Counted from the first letter of the stretch, positions 17,592 to 26,318 are shown. The stretch is 64,000 nucleotides of DNA from Phenylobacterium sp. (GCF_019636135.1 NZ_JAHBYD010000006.1:106282-170281), one strand, 5' to 3'. Numbers and translations are program-made. Notes: generated by a model from the sequence alone, not told the origin.

Positions 17592-19148
17592 CTAAGTGAG
17601 GTGCAAAGTCCGCTGCCGCGCTTTCCACTCGGTGGAAAGCCCGCGCTCGACCAGATCCGCAAGCACCGCCTCCCTCAGCCGCCGACCGTCTAACAGGCCC
17701 TCGACTAACTCTGGCGCCATCCATGCCAGTCTGAGAATCTTATCGACATAACGGGACTGGAGACCTTCGATCGCGGCGATGTCGTCGGCGCTGGTCCGCT
17801 CACCGACAGCGAGCTGCATCTCCCAACGTTTCGCGCGGGCGATAGCGCGGAGAAGGGCTTCGTCGGGTTCCTCGGCCCCAGCAAGCGCGCCGCCGGAGTG
17901 AGCGTCCACAAGCCGCTTGGCGCCGCCCCAGGTTTTCAGGATGGCTGGTATGCGGACGACCTCCGCTCCCCGCGCTTCGCCGTCGCTCTGCTCCTGGGCC
18001 AGCGTGAGCTCTACCCATGTGCGCGCAATCACCACCCGCTGGATGAACACATTGCCGCGCTGGTGATCCCTCGCTGCAAGCTGAGCCTCAATTAGCGCTT
18101 CAATCGCAAAGGCCGGAACACGCCGGACGGACCCCGGCTCACCCCGATCGCCTCGAAGCACGGCCTGGCTCACATAGTAACGGTAGGTTCGTCCACCGCG
18201 ACGGGCGGTCACGGGGCTCATGCGATGTCCCCGATCATCGTAGATTCGTCCCGCCAGAGCCCCGGCGATGACGGCGTCGCTGCTGTAATGTTTACGCCGA
18301 TTTCCCTCCGCTAATCGCACCTGCGCGGAGTCGAACAGCTCAACGTCCACGATCGCCGGATGCTGTCCCGGATAGACCTTGTCCTTGTGGACGATCTCTC
18401 CCCGGTAGATCCGGTTTTTCAGGAGGTAGTACAGCGGGCCTTCTCTCCAGGGCTGACCACCCATGACGCGACCCTTTCGGGTGATCCGCTGCTTTGAGGT
18501 CACGCCGCGGTCTCTCAGCTCCGCAGCCAGCGCCCGCACCGAACCCAGCTCCAGGTAACGGTGGAAGATATGGCGGACGATGTCCGCTTCCGCAGGGTTG
18601 ACGATCAGGACCCGGTCCTGGGGATCTGCGGGCAGGTCGTAGCCCAGCGGAACAGCACCTCCCATCCACAACCCCCTGGCTTTGGAGGCGGCGATCTTGT
18701 CCCGTATCCGTTCGCCAGTGACCTCGCGTTCGAACTGGGCGAAGGACAGGAGGACATTCAGCGTCAGCCGGCCCATGCTGGAGGTAGTGTTGAACGCCTG
18801 CGTCACGGAAACGAACGACACCTCGCGCTGATCAAAGATCTCCACGATGCGCGCGAAGTCCGATAGCGAACGGGTCAGACGATCGACCTTGTATACCACG
18901 ACGACGTCGACCTTTCCGGTAGCGATATCGCCGAGGAGCTGGGTAAGCCCGGGGCGCTCCATGCTGCCGCCCGAGTAACCGCCGTCGTCATAGACCGTGG
19001 GCAGGGCGAACCATCCCTCACCAGCCTGCGAAAGGACATAGGCCTCGCAGGCTTCGCGTTGGGCATGGAGGGAATTGAAGCCCTGCTCCAGACCTTCCTC
19101 AGAGGATTTGCGCGTGTAGATCGCGCAGCGACGACGCTTCCCCGCCAT
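17592..19148 (-). CDS. Large serine recombinase
   Basis: A 518-residue site-specific recombinase. The N-terminal resolvase catalytic domain has the nucleophile in YTRKSSEEG (Ser15 by position) and the arginine-bearing YKVDRLTRS stretch. It is followed by the recombinase domain (GYDLPADPQDRVLIVNPAE) and a zinc-ribbon/coiled-coil-like C-terminal region. Such enzymes insert or excise phages and islands without host factors. It lies 24 nt from the convergent vsr gene and is last in a unit with DUF3489 and DUF2924 genes; its start shares one base with the DUF2924 stop. That three-gene set recurs in alphaproteobacterial islands. It probably moves this element or a nested one; its attachment sites are not evident. 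Confidence 0.93.
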   Translation of the reverse strand: MAGKRRRCAIYTRKSSEEGLEQGFNSLHAQREACEAYVLSQAGEGWFALPTVYDDGGYSGGSMERPGLTQLLGDIATGKVDVVVVYKVDRLTRSLSDFARIVEIFDQREVSFVSVTQAFNTTSSMGRLTLNVLLSFAQFEREVTGERIRDKIAASKARGLWMGGAVPLGYDLPADPQDRVLIVNPAEADIVRHIFHRYLELGSVRALAAELRDRGVTSKQRITRKGRVMGGQPWREGPLYYLLKNRIYRGEIVHKDKVYPGQHPAIVDVELFDSAQVRLAEGNRRKHYSSDAVIAGALAGRIYDDRGHRMSPVTARRGGRTYRYYVSQAVLRGDRGEPGSVRRVPAFAIEALIEAQLAARDHQRGNVFIQRVVIARTWVELTLAQEQSDGEARGAEVVRIPAILKTWGGAKRLVDAHSGGALAGAEEPDEALLRAIARAKRWEMQLAVGERTSADDIAAIEGLQSRYVDKILRLAWMAPELVEGLLDGRRLREAVLADLVERGLSTEWKARQRTLHLT

Positions 19149-19627
19149 CAGGCCACCGCCTTCGGTTTGTCGCGAAGCCCGAAGAACAGCGGACCGTTCC
19201 AGCGCGATCCGGTGATGGCCCGCGCCACCTCCGACAGGGACTTGTAGTGCGTTCCCTCATGTTCGAAGCCGCTACCGGCAACACGAACTTCATGGCGCAC
19301 ACCCTTCCATTCTCGGATCAGCACCGCGCCAGCGCCGAGGCGCACCGGCGGGGCCGCCCGCTTCTTCGGCGGGTTGGCCCGTCGCGCCTCAATGGCTGTG
19401 AGCTTACGCTTCGCGGCCGGCGACAGATCGCCGAACACCGCCGCCTGTAGGCGGTACGCCAGCATTCGCCGGAAGATTTCCGGGCTGCGCAGCGGCGGTG
19501 GTTCCTGGTCGAGCTTCTCCCACCAGATCGTGCGCAGGTCGCGCAGACGCGCGTCTGCGACACGCTGGAGGTCTGCCTCCAGCGTGTCGCGGAGCATGGC
19601 GCGCTGACGTGACCCGATGCGCGCCAC
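19148..19627 (-). CDS. DUF2924 protein
   Basis: From GTG 19627, just one base after the stop of the DUF3489 gene, this gives about 159 residues. The core (LRDLRTIWWEKL, FRRMLAYRLQAAVFGDLS, LIREWKGVRHEVRV, ALAR-like KSLSEVARAITGSRWNGPLFFGL) matches DUF2924, a family almost always encoded next to a serine recombinase in phage-like islands. The WNGPLFFGL end is reminiscent of a small DNA-binding or recombination-directionality partner, but the biochemical role is not known. Upstream in-frame sequence to 19783 overlaps the DUF3489 gene and is not conserved-looking, so the GTG start is preferred. Confidence 0.85.
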   Translation of the reverse strand: MARIGSRQRAMLRDTLEADLQRVADARLRDLRTIWWEKLDQEPPPLRSPEIFRRMLAYRLQAAVFGDLSPAAKRKLTAIEARRANPPKKRAAPPVRLGAGAVLIREWKGVRHEVRVAGSGFEHEGTHYKSLSEVARAITGSRWNGPLFFGLRDKPKAVA

Positions 19628-19628
19628 G

Positions 19629-19877
19629 TCAGGCCTCGATCCGGTAGACGGTGCGCCCGTCCACCTTCTCGGTGACGACCGTGAGGCCGAGCTTCTTTTT
19701 GATATGCCCGGCAATGGCGCTGCGCACGGAATGCGCCTGCCAGCCGGTGATCTCCGAGATGACGCTGACGTCAGCGCCACCATCGCGCCGAAGCAGGTCG
19801 ATCACGGTGTTGATCTTGGTGGTGCGAGCAGGCGTTTCAGCGGCGGGCTGTTCGGTCTTGTCCTTGAATTTGCTCAT
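19629..19877 (-). CDS. DUF3489 winged-HTH-like small protein
   Basis: An 82-residue protein whose second half (KINTVIDLLRRDGGADVSVISEITGWQAHSVRSAIAGHIKKKLGL) is the DUF3489 domain, a winged helix-turn-helix-like fold, ending in a short beta wing (VDGRTVYRIEA). It is the first gene of the DUF3489-DUF2924-recombinase unit and could act as a regulator or accessory DNA-binding factor for the recombinase. ATG 19877 follows GGAG in the region read as GAAGGAGACC. A 129-nt gap separates it from the divergent secreted-nuclease gene and should hold both promoters. Confidence 0.85.
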   Translation of the reverse strand: MSKFKDKTEQPAAETPARTTKINTVIDLLRRDGGADVSVISEITGWQAHSVRSAIAGHIKKKLGLTVVTEKVDGRTVYRIEA

Positions 19878-20006
19878 GTTGGTCTCCTTCAGCGCCGTGG
19901 CGGCGCGTTCGGACGAACGCTTCCTTTGCAGGCGAAGTCGAATGGAACTGCGCCCACTTCGCGGACAAATTCAGAGACCGGTGCGAACCACGGTAAGCAG
20001 GCAACT

Positions 20007-20438
20007 ATGCTCAAATACCGCTTCCTGCTTCCCGCTCTGATGCTTCTCGCGACACCGGCGTTGGCCGATCCCTGCAAGGCCATCCCCGACAAGGGGCCTA
20101 TGCCGTCCTATCTCTCGCCGGGCTCACGGTTCCAGGGCACGGTCACCTATGTGGGCGACGGTGACAGCCTCTGCGTCGCGGTGGGCCGTACACAGAATGA
20201 GTGGGTGGAGGTTCGGGTCGCGGACTTCTATGCGCCGGAGCTGCACGCGCCAGGCGGCCGAGAAGCCAAGGCGGCGCTGGAGCGCATTGCCATTGGCCGC
20301 AAGGCGATCTGCACCGCCGGGCGCCGCAGTCATGATCGCGTCGTTGCCCGCTGCACGATCGACAGCATCTCGATTGGAGACCGAATGCGCCGCGCTGGAA
20401 TTGCCGAAGGCGGAAATGGCGCTGATAGCGCTCGTTGA
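20007..20438 (+). CDS. Secreted SNase-like (thermonuclease-fold) protein
   Basis: A 143-residue protein with a clear signal peptide (MLKYRFLLPALMLLATPALA, cleavage near residue 21). The rest resembles the staphylococcal nuclease fold: TYVGDGDSLCV, VRVADFYAPELH, EAKAALERIAIGRKAICTA, DRVVARCTIDSISIGDRMRRAGIAEGG. Conserved Asp, Arg and Glu positions of SNases are at least partly present (GDGDS, R-x-AD, APE), so it may be an active Ca2+-dependent nuclease or a non-catalytic relative. Similar genes are common cargo in alphaproteobacterial islands and plasmids. It is divergent from the recombinase unit. Upstream in-frame sequence to 19617 overlaps the minus-strand genes and is not coding. Confidence 0.75.
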   Translation: MLKYRFLLPALMLLATPALADPCKAIPDKGPMPSYLSPGSRFQGTVTYVGDGDSLCVAVGRTQNEWVEVRVADFYAPELHAPGGREAKAALERIAIGRKAICTAGRRSHDRVVARCTIDSISIGDRMRRAGIAEGGNGADSAR

Positions 20439-20823
20439 TACTCCGCGCCTCTTCAAGCTGAGCAATTCGGTCTCTTCAACTTGAGCCGCAGGGCGGTTCG
20501 AGCCATGGTGCCCGCGGGTGAGCCATCTGGCTCCCTGGGGCGTAGGAACCCCTCGGTAAGCGGCCATGAGTGCGGCCGTGACCAGCACTCCTCGACCATG
20601 CGGTCGGGGAGGCGGCAGTGTATGTCCAGGGCGCAAGCCTAAAGACTGTCGCGGCTTCCTTACCGAGGCTTCCTAACTCCCCGATCACCAGTCGGGGGCA
20701 GGTCATTGCATCGCCTCCAGCAAGGGGGCTGAGGATGACCGCATCACGCGTTGCGCGACCGCGCCTGAGGCAGGGCGATAGTCCGCCGCCCGGCACCCTC
20801 TGCGAATGCATCGAGAGGGAATA
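20439..20823. other. Gene-free gap (385 bases)
   Basis: No convincing coding region is seen on either strand. The only structure noted is a 10-bp inverted repeat CCTCGGTAAG (20551-20560) and CTTACCGAGG (20659-20668) separated by 98 bases, which could be chance. The last bases hold the AGAGGGA ribosome site of the next gene. Confidence 0.5.
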
Positions 20824-21750
20824 ATGACAGCTCTTCTGGGACTGATCGCCATCGCCGGCCTTGTTGGCTTGGTCATTGGCGTAATCGCGCTTTTCCGCCC
20901 GCTGCCGAAGCTCAAGCTCGCAACCCGCGGGCGGGCGGGCCTCCTGATCGGGGGTTCGCTGGCACTTCTCGCGGTCGTCGGAGCCCTGGCTCCTCCAGAC
21001 ACCTCGCCGTCAACGAAATCGCAGGTCGCCGATAGCGCACCAAAGCCCGACCGCAAGCCAGCAGGCTACGTCGTGGGCCAGCCGCTCGATATCGGCGACT
21101 TCCGCGTCATTATCCGCAACGTCAGCGAGCGCGAGGCCGTCGGCCGCTCGATCGTGCGCGAGCAGGCCTCCGCCGGTGGCGTGCTGGTCGTCGTCGAATA
21201 CACAGTTGAGAACATCTCGGATCGCCCGAAAGCGGCGTACCAGTTGCCGGCGCCATCCCTGATCGGACCCAACAACGTCGTCTACGATAAGGACCTTGGC
21301 AAAACCGCCGCCTATGCCTCGGAAGGCGAGCTCGACAGCAAGGCGATGAGCGACCTCAACCCCGGCATCCGCGTGAACAACGCCGTCGTCTTCGAAGTCT
21401 CAAAGGCAAGCTTTGACCGCAGTACATGGATGCTTGGCCTGGGCGCAGGCAACCGTCTGCGCGTCAGCATGAAGGCGGACGATCATCCCGAAGTTGCGCG
21501 ACGGGATTGGGGAGACTGCTCGAAGTATGAAGCCGCCGCTGATCGGGTGTTCTGCGCAAATCCAGACCTCGCCCGGCGGGATGAGATCCTTGCCGCGAAG
21601 GTGGCGCGCCGTCAAAAGCTCCATCCCGACGACCAGATGACCGAGATCGCCAAACTGTCTGAAGAGGCGATGGCCTGTGCAGACCGTGCGTGTGTGGCAG
21701 CTGCATACGACCGACTTGAAGAACTGATGGCGGATTGGCCGACGAGCTAA
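20824..21750 (+). CDS. Membrane-anchored DUF4352-like protein with LprI-like tail
   Basis: A 308-residue protein from ATG 20824, preceded by AGAGGGA. Two hydrophobic segments at about residues 3-24 and 38-58 anchor it in the inner membrane. The extracytoplasmic part (QPLDIGDFRVIIRNVSEREAVG, GVLVVVEYTVENIS, PSLIGPNNVVY) is an immunoglobulin-like DUF4352 domain. The C-terminus (DCSKYEAAADRVFCANPDLARRDEILAAKV, CADRACVAAAYDRL) has the spaced cysteines of LprI/DUF1311-like lysozyme-inhibitor domains. Its role is unknown; surface or periplasmic protection is a guess. It stands alone, with a hairpin downstream. Confidence 0.7.
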   Translation: MTALLGLIAIAGLVGLVIGVIALFRPLPKLKLATRGRAGLLIGGSLALLAVVGALAPPDTSPSTKSQVADSAPKPDRKPAGYVVGQPLDIGDFRVIIRNVSEREAVGRSIVREQASAGGVLVVVEYTVENISDRPKAAYQLPAPSLIGPNNVVYDKDLGKTAAYASEGELDSKAMSDLNPGIRVNNAVVFEVSKASFDRSTWMLGLGAGNRLRVSMKADDHPEVARRDWGDCSKYEAAADRVFCANPDLARRDEILAAKVARRQKLHPDDQMTEIAKLSEEAMACADRACVAAAYDRLEELMADWPTS

Positions 21751-21776
21751 TGGCTTTCTTCAAGTGCTAGCCAGAT

Positions 21777-21809
21777 GCCTCCCCACCACGCGCCGCCTGG
21801 CGGGGAGGC
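21777..21809. terminator. Hairpin between convergent genes
   Basis: GCCTCCCC (21777-21784) pairs with GGGGAGGC (21802-21809) around a 17-base loop. It sits between the DUF4352-like gene and the convergent DUF5681 gene, where a bidirectional terminator is expected. There is no clear U-tract. Confidence 0.45.
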
Positions 21810-21881
21810 GCGGTGAGTTCATGGAATGGTCAGCGTGCAGCCGTCTTTGGCCATGAGAGCAGCGGCCCCGTCCGCAGGACC

Positions 21882-22847
21882 TCAAGTGTCCGCGGCGCGA
21901 TCTTCCTGAGGATAGGTGTGGGTGATGCGCCATGGCACATACCCGCCGCCTTGGGCTTCGTACTGATCGTGCAGTTTCCCTGCGAGGAGCTTGCCTAAAA
22001 TCGGCTCATGCGAGGTTCCTGTCCAAAGCTCGACGAAGACTTCCATCGTGGCGAACGGTAGCGGGACGTCGTCCCAACCGCGTGGGTTAGCCAGCCGGTC
22101 CTGAGTTGACTGCTGCCATCGATGCAGGTCGAAGTTTGGCTCACGGCGCAACGCCGCTGCGGGGAACCGCGCGCCTTCTTCGATCGCCAGGCGATCCCAG
22201 TAACCTGCCTCAAACTCGTAACGGGCCGCCAAGTCCGGCGGCAGCTCCGCCGCAGCCAGCCGCCGGCGAATCTCCCTGCCGGTCGCCGTGACCAGATGCT
22301 GGAACGCCTCGGCGAGGCGCCAGTCTTCCACCTCCTCGGGTGAGGTCGGACCGAAGATTGCCACGCGATCGCGACCAGCGTCGTAGAACATGTCTTCTGG
22401 ATCGGGGTAGTGGACCGGCCGGGGGCGGCCACCAATCTCTGCGCTCCGGCATTCCGATCGCCAGCGTGTTTTGGACTCCTCCAGCATCTCCAGAAATTCC
22501 TGGGTCTCGGCTGCGCGTCGGCGTGAGATGTTCTCGGCCCGCTGGATCACTGCCTGCTGCGCGCGTGTGTTGCCCTTGATCGCCGAAGCAATCTGACTTC
22601 GTATCACGATGTCCAGCGCCGGGAGCTCAGACTCCCGACCGCGATCCGTAACAGGATAAGCGCGGCCAATTTCCCGGATGAAGGTGTCGTCCGCGTCGTT
22701 GCCGATCGGCAGGAGGGGCGACGGAGACGGCTTCTTCCGCGGGCGCCCTTTTGGGTTTCCCGACTGACCCGGTTGGAAGCGCGTCTCTACGGGGGTTTTG
22801 CCCTTACCAACCTCGTAGTCGCGCGGCCGTGGTGGCTTCTTACTCAC
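21882..22847 (-). CDS. DUF5681-containing protein
   Basis: A 321-residue protein. Its N-terminus (DYEVGKGKTPVETRFQPGQSGNPKGRPR) is the characteristic DUF5681 motif, a basic RFxxGQSGNPxGRP stretch seen in proteins of phage-like and conjugative islands. The remainder is acidic-helical (RAQQAVIQRAENISRRRAAETQEFLEMLEESKTRW) and I do not recognise it. The start overlaps the end of the ParB-methyltransferase gene by 8 nt, so the two are cotranscribed and coupled. It may be a DNA-associated partner of that methylase; function is unknown. Confidence 0.8.
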   Translation of the reverse strand: MSKKPPRPRDYEVGKGKTPVETRFQPGQSGNPKGRPRKKPSPSPLLPIGNDADDTFIREIGRAYPVTDRGRESELPALDIVIRSQIASAIKGNTRAQQAVIQRAENISRRRAAETQEFLEMLEESKTRWRSECRSAEIGGRPRPVHYPDPEDMFYDAGRDRVAIFGPTSPEEVEDWRLAEAFQHLVTATGREIRRRLAAAELPPDLAARYEFEAGYWDRLAIEEGARFPAAALRREPNFDLHRWQQSTQDRLANPRGWDDVPLPFATMEVFVELWTGTSHEPILGKLLAGKLHDQYEAQGGGYVPWRITHTYPQEDRAADT

Positions 22848-24171
22848 CGCTGCCGTTCCGTTTGGATGCTACGTCTTCGAACGACGAGCCGGCTCCCTCC
22901 AGCATTGCGGCCTTGCCGGTGTAGGCCTGATAGCGACGGATGATCGTGTCACAATAGAGCGGGTCGTACTCGATCAACCTGGCACTCCGTCCGCACATCT
23001 CCGCTGCGATCAGCGTCGTGCCTGAACCACCAAAGGCGTCGAGCACGATGTCCCCTCGCTTGGTGCAGTCGCGGATCGCATCGGCGACCAGCGCCGTCGG
23101 CTTGACGGTGGGGTGCATTTCCAGCGCTTCCTTGCGGCCTGCGCCGAGGCTGCTGACGCCGGCATAGTCCCACACATTGGTGCGGTAGCGGCCGCTGTCC
23201 CCAGGACCGAAGGTGTTGGTATGCGGCGCGTCGCCCACCTTGAAGACGAACACCAGCTCATGCTTGGAGCGATAGAAGGTGCCCATCCCGCCGTTGGATT
23301 TGTTCCAGACGCAGACATTCTTCAGCTCGCTGAAGACGGCCTTTCCGGCGGCGAGAAGTTCGCCCATGTGGCGCCAGTCCATGCAGACGAAAGCGATAGC
23401 GCCGTTGCGGCAGGAGCCCGCGGACGCCGCCAGGGATTCGATGAGAAAGGCCGTGAATGCCGCTTCGGACATCTCACCAGTCGCCATCGCGAACTCGCGA
23501 TGTCGCAGCTTGCCCAACCCGGTGACGTGACCATCGATCGGCACGTTGTACGGTGGATCGGTGAAGATGAGATCGGCCCGTTGACGGGCCATGAGAGCGG
23601 CGTAGTCGGAAGGCTCGCGCGCATCGCCGCAGACGAGCCGATGTCGACCAAGAATCCAGACATCGCCTTGCCGGGTGACGGGCTCGCCGGCGACGATGGT
23701 CACCTCGTCTTCGGGGCCAGATTGCGCGTCAGGATCGCCCTCCCGTGCGCCGTCCAGAGCGAAGTCGATCTCGGCGACGCTGAAGCCCGTCAGCGTCATG
23801 TCGAAGTCGAGGTCGACCAGCGCCTGAAGCTCAATGGCGAGAAGCTCACTGTCCCAGCCGGCGTTCAGTGCGAGCTTGTTGTCGGCGAGAATGTACGCGC
23901 GCCGCTCCTCTGGACGGAGATGCGAGAGCCGTAGCGTCGGTACTGTCGACAGGCCAAGCTTCTTCGCCGCTTCTACCCGGCCATGCCCGGCGATGATTTC
24001 ATCATCGTCGCCGACGAGGATAGGGTTGGTGAAGCCGAAGCGTTCGATGCTGGCCGCGATCTGCTGGATCTGTGCCTTGGAATGCTTGCGGGCGTTACGC
24101 GCATACGGACGAAGGTCCGCAGGGCGGCGCGGCTCAACAGTAGGGCTTTGGAATGCGGCATGTGATTGCAT
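22840..24171 (-). CDS. ParB-domain DNA methyltransferase (N6-adenine/N4-cytosine type)
   Basis: This 443-residue fusion begins with a ParB/Srx-like nuclease-fold domain (residues about 12-100: NARKHSKAQIQQIAASIERFGF, then AGHGR at 61-65). It continues into a beta-class amino-methyltransferase: catalytic DPPY at 205-208 (motif IV) comes before the SAM-binding FGGSGTT (motif I) near the C-terminus. It would methylate adenine-N6 or cytosine-N4 in an unknown sequence. No cognate endonuclease is adjacent, so it is an orphan island methylase that may guard against host restriction or take part in regulation. The gap upstream holds three TGACGG-type palindromes. It overlaps the DUF5681 gene by 8 nt. 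Confidence 0.92.
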   Translation of the reverse strand: MQSHAAFQSPTVEPRRPADLRPYARNARKHSKAQIQQIAASIERFGFTNPILVGDDDEIIAGHGRVEAAKKLGLSTVPTLRLSHLRPEERRAYILADNKLALNAGWDSELLAIELQALVDLDFDMTLTGFSVAEIDFALDGAREGDPDAQSGPEDEVTIVAGEPVTRQGDVWILGRHRLVCGDAREPSDYAALMARQRADLIFTDPPYNVPIDGHVTGLGKLRHREFAMATGEMSEAAFTAFLIESLAASAGSCRNGAIAFVCMDWRHMGELLAAGKAVFSELKNVCVWNKSNGGMGTFYRSKHELVFVFKVGDAPHTNTFGPGDSGRYRTNVWDYAGVSSLGAGRKEALEMHPTVKPTALVADAIRDCTKRGDIVLDAFGGSGTTLIAAEMCGRSARLIEYDPLYCDTIIRRYQAYTGKAAMLEGAGSSFEDVASKRNGSGE

Positions 24172-24231
24172 AGATCAAATGCGAACACGAAAGCGAACTC
24201 TGCACAAGCCATTGATTCAACGTATTTATTT

Positions 24232-24389
24232 TGACGACGCCGTCATGCATCTTTGCGCATTCAAATGACGGAACCGTCATACCTGGAAGCCCAACATCGC
24301 CATGCGCTTAACGCGATTGTTTGGGGCTTGCCCAACACTCGCCGAAGCCCCGAACTTTTTTGTGGGCTGTTCCTTTGACGGCGCCGTCA
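24232..24389. promoter_or_regulatory. Three TGACGGNNCCGTCA-type palindromes
   Basis: The 372-base gap between the ParB-methyltransferase start and the RepB-like stop contains three 14-bp palindromes. Site 1 at 24232-24245 is TGACGACGCCGTCA (one mismatch). Site 2 at 24266-24279 is TGACGGAACCGTCA. Site 3 at 24376-24389 is TGACGGCGCCGTCA and is perfect. Sites 1 and 2 are 34 bases apart start to start, and site 3 is 110 bases further. They lie upstream of the methylase gene and downstream of two ParB-fold genes, so they are candidate operators or parS-like sites. No coding sequence is seen in the gap. Confidence 0.6.
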
Positions 24390-24543
24390 CCGGCCCCAAA
24401 CGGGCCGGCCGGCCGGCCCTATGGCGACCGGCCTGGTGGGCTCCGAACGGGTTCGCCGCCATTCCCACCACCATCCTTGATCCGCCCCACACGACGGCTT
24501 CTCCGATGGCCCCGGCGCTTACGGGTCCCGGTCCCCACAGACG

Positions 24544-25437
24544 TCAGGCGGCGACGGCTGGCTGATCGAGCGACGCAGCCTGAACAATGCTTCGAAACGT
24601 CTCGACGAACTCCGGATAGCGTCCGGTAAGAAAGCGCTCGATCTCCGGTTTGGACAGCAGCCTTTCCAGGAACCCTGCGGCGACGACGAGCACCAGCATG
24701 TCGTCACCGTAGGCGCTCTCCAGCTCCTTATAGTCCTCGCTGATAGCGGCCATCTCGCGCTCAAGCCGAGCCATCTGTTCCGCTGACAGGCCGGTGGCTT
24801 TGCGAAGCTCGTCTGGGCGATGAAGATCCGCCGGCTTTGTCGTTGCCAGAAGCGCCTTGGCGTAGTTGGCGCTGTAATTGTTCGCCGAGACCATCAGCTC
24901 CGCGACCTCCAGCTGCCGAATAGGCTTCATCTTCCGCAGCTTCTGAAACGCGTGGTGGCCGACCGGCTTGTCCTTCAGGAGATCGACGACCTCGGGCGCG
25001 ATCCCGGCAAGCAGGCTGCGACGCTGGCGGATCACCTTCACGTCTACGTTCAGGGCACGCGCCAGCTTGGCCTCCGAAACCCCGCGATCGAGCGCGCGGA
25101 CGATCATGTAGTGCTCCTGGATCGTGGCCAGGCGATTGACGCGCTTATTGTATGTGAAGCCCTCGTCGTCATCGGCGACAACGCAACGGGCCTCCGTCGA
25201 GGCCTGATCGCGTAGCGCGCTCAAGCGCACATGACCATCAAGGAGCAGATAGGTCCCGTTCACCTGCCGAGTGACGACCAAAGGTTCGACAAGACCGACG
25301 CTCGCGACCGACGCGGCGATACGTTTGTATTTCACACCCTCCTTCAGGCCCGGCGCCAGCATCTTGGAGGGAAGGATGTCGCGGAGCGGCAGGACCAGGA
25401 CCTGCTGCTCGAAGGCGATTTTGACGTCGTCAGCCAT
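24544..25437 (-). CDS. ParB/RepB-type partition-like protein
   Basis: A 297-residue protein with a ParB-like N-terminal domain (LPLRDILPSKML, VASVGLVEPLVV, LLDGHVRLSAL at about 66-76). A helix-turn-helix region follows (GVSEAKLARALNVDVKVIRQRRSLL), then a C-terminal RepB plasmid-partition-type helical domain. It starts at 25437, where its ATG shares a base with the stop of the preceding ParB-like gene. Paired ParB-like proteins downstream of a serine recombinase are a recurring island cassette in alphaproteobacteria. They may stabilise the element, regulate transcription or assist recombination. No ParA ATPase gene is seen in the window, so classical segregation is unlikely. Confidence 0.82.
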   Translation of the reverse strand: MADDVKIAFEQQVLVLPLRDILPSKMLAPGLKEGVKYKRIAASVASVGLVEPLVVTRQVNGTYLLLDGHVRLSALRDQASTEARCVVADDDEGFTYNKRVNRLATIQEHYMIVRALDRGVSEAKLARALNVDVKVIRQRRSLLAGIAPEVVDLLKDKPVGHHAFQKLRKMKPIRQLEVAELMVSANNYSANYAKALLATTKPADLHRPDELRKATGLSAEQMARLEREMAAISEDYKELESAYGDDMLVLVVAAGFLERLLSKPEIERFLTGRYPEFVETFRSIVQAASLDQPAVAA

Positions 25438-26318
25438 CAGGCGCTTCCAGCTTCCATGCGTTCGGCAAGCGCGCGCGGCACGCTCTGGATGCCTTCCGCG
25501 CGCATTAGCGCCACGAAGTGATCATCTTCCAGAAGACGGCGCAGAGCGTTGGAGGCGAACATCAGGCGGCTACGGGCCAGGGAGGCGCGCTTTACCAGGA
25601 GCTTTTGACGCTCAGTTTCTTTCTGATAGGCGCGGATTAGCGCCTCGGAACTCACCGGCTGGCTCTTCCGATTTCGCCATCCACGGCTGTGCATGGCTTT
25701 GCCGCTCGTATTTCGCTGCTCAATGATCTGACGGATAGCCAGCACCTGGTTACCGGGGATCGCCTTCTCTTCGTAGGCCTGGGCGAGCGCCTGCTGGACT
25801 TCGCCTTCCTTGGCGCGTGCGATCTCCATGGCGATGGTGTGCGGAATGACGCCCCGCTCGACCGCGTTGATGAGCTTCTCTTCGCCATTCTCGAGCAGGA
25901 AGCAGATCGCGCCGACGTACTCGGCGCTGAAGTCGACCTTTGCCGCGATCTCGGAATGACTGTAACCCCGCTCCCGCAGCGCCCCGATCGAGCGGACAAG
26001 TTCGAGCGGCGTGTGCTGTCGGCGCGCCAGGTTCTCAACCAGGCTCATTACGAAGCAGTCTTCCTCGGCGGCGTCCACGACGATGGCCGGGATGAGCGCT
26101 TGCCCCAGAGCGATGAACGCCTCCAGCCGGCCCTGGCCACAGACGAGATCATATCGTGACCGTCCTGGTCGTTGGCTGACCGTGATTGGCTTCTTCAGAC
26201 CAAGATGGGCAATGCTTGTCACCAGCTCCTGGAAGATCCGCTTATTGCGGACGCGCGGGTTGATGACGGTGATGGCGTCGACCGGGACCATGAGGATTTC
26301 GGGTGGAGGAGTGATCAT
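25437..26318 (-). CDS. ParB-like DNA-binding protein
   Basis: A 293-residue protein. The N-terminal ParB domain shows IAHLGLKKPITV, then VCGQGRLEAFIALG (GQGR in place of the usual GERR or GHGR), then VENLARRQHTPLE. A central HTH (GYSHSEIAAKVDFSAEYVGAICFLL) follows, with a basic helical tail. It starts 4 nt inside the recombinase gene (ATGA overlap) and ends 1 nt into the second ParB-like gene, forming a recombinase-ParB-RepB unit. The two ParB-like proteins differ in sequence, so they may form a heteromeric complex on DNA. Site choice is unknown; the TGACGG palindromes beyond the unit are candidates. Confidence 0.85.
   Translation of the reverse strand: MITPPPEILMVPVDAITVINPRVRNKRIFQELVTSIAHLGLKKPITVSQRPGRSRYDLVCGQGRLEAFIALGQALIPAIVVDAAEEDCFVMSLVENLARRQHTPLELVRSIGALRERGYSHSEIAAKVDFSAEYVGAICFLLENGEEKLINAVERGVIPHTIAMEIARAKEGEVQQALAQAYEEKAIPGNQVLAIRQIIEQRNTSGKAMHSRGWRNRKSQPVSSEALIRAYQKETERQKLLVKRASLARSRLMFASNALRRLLEDDHFVALMRAEGIQSVPRALAERMEAGSA

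Noticed and set aside
20551..20668. 10-bp inverted repeat CCTCGGTAAG / CTTACCGAGG with a 98-base loop
   Set aside because: Single occurrence, long loop and no associated gene; chance is a sufficient explanation.
24544..26318. Plasmid replication/partition locus (repABC)
   Set aside because: Two ParB/RepB-like genes are present, but there is no ParA/RepA ATPase and no RepC initiator in the window.
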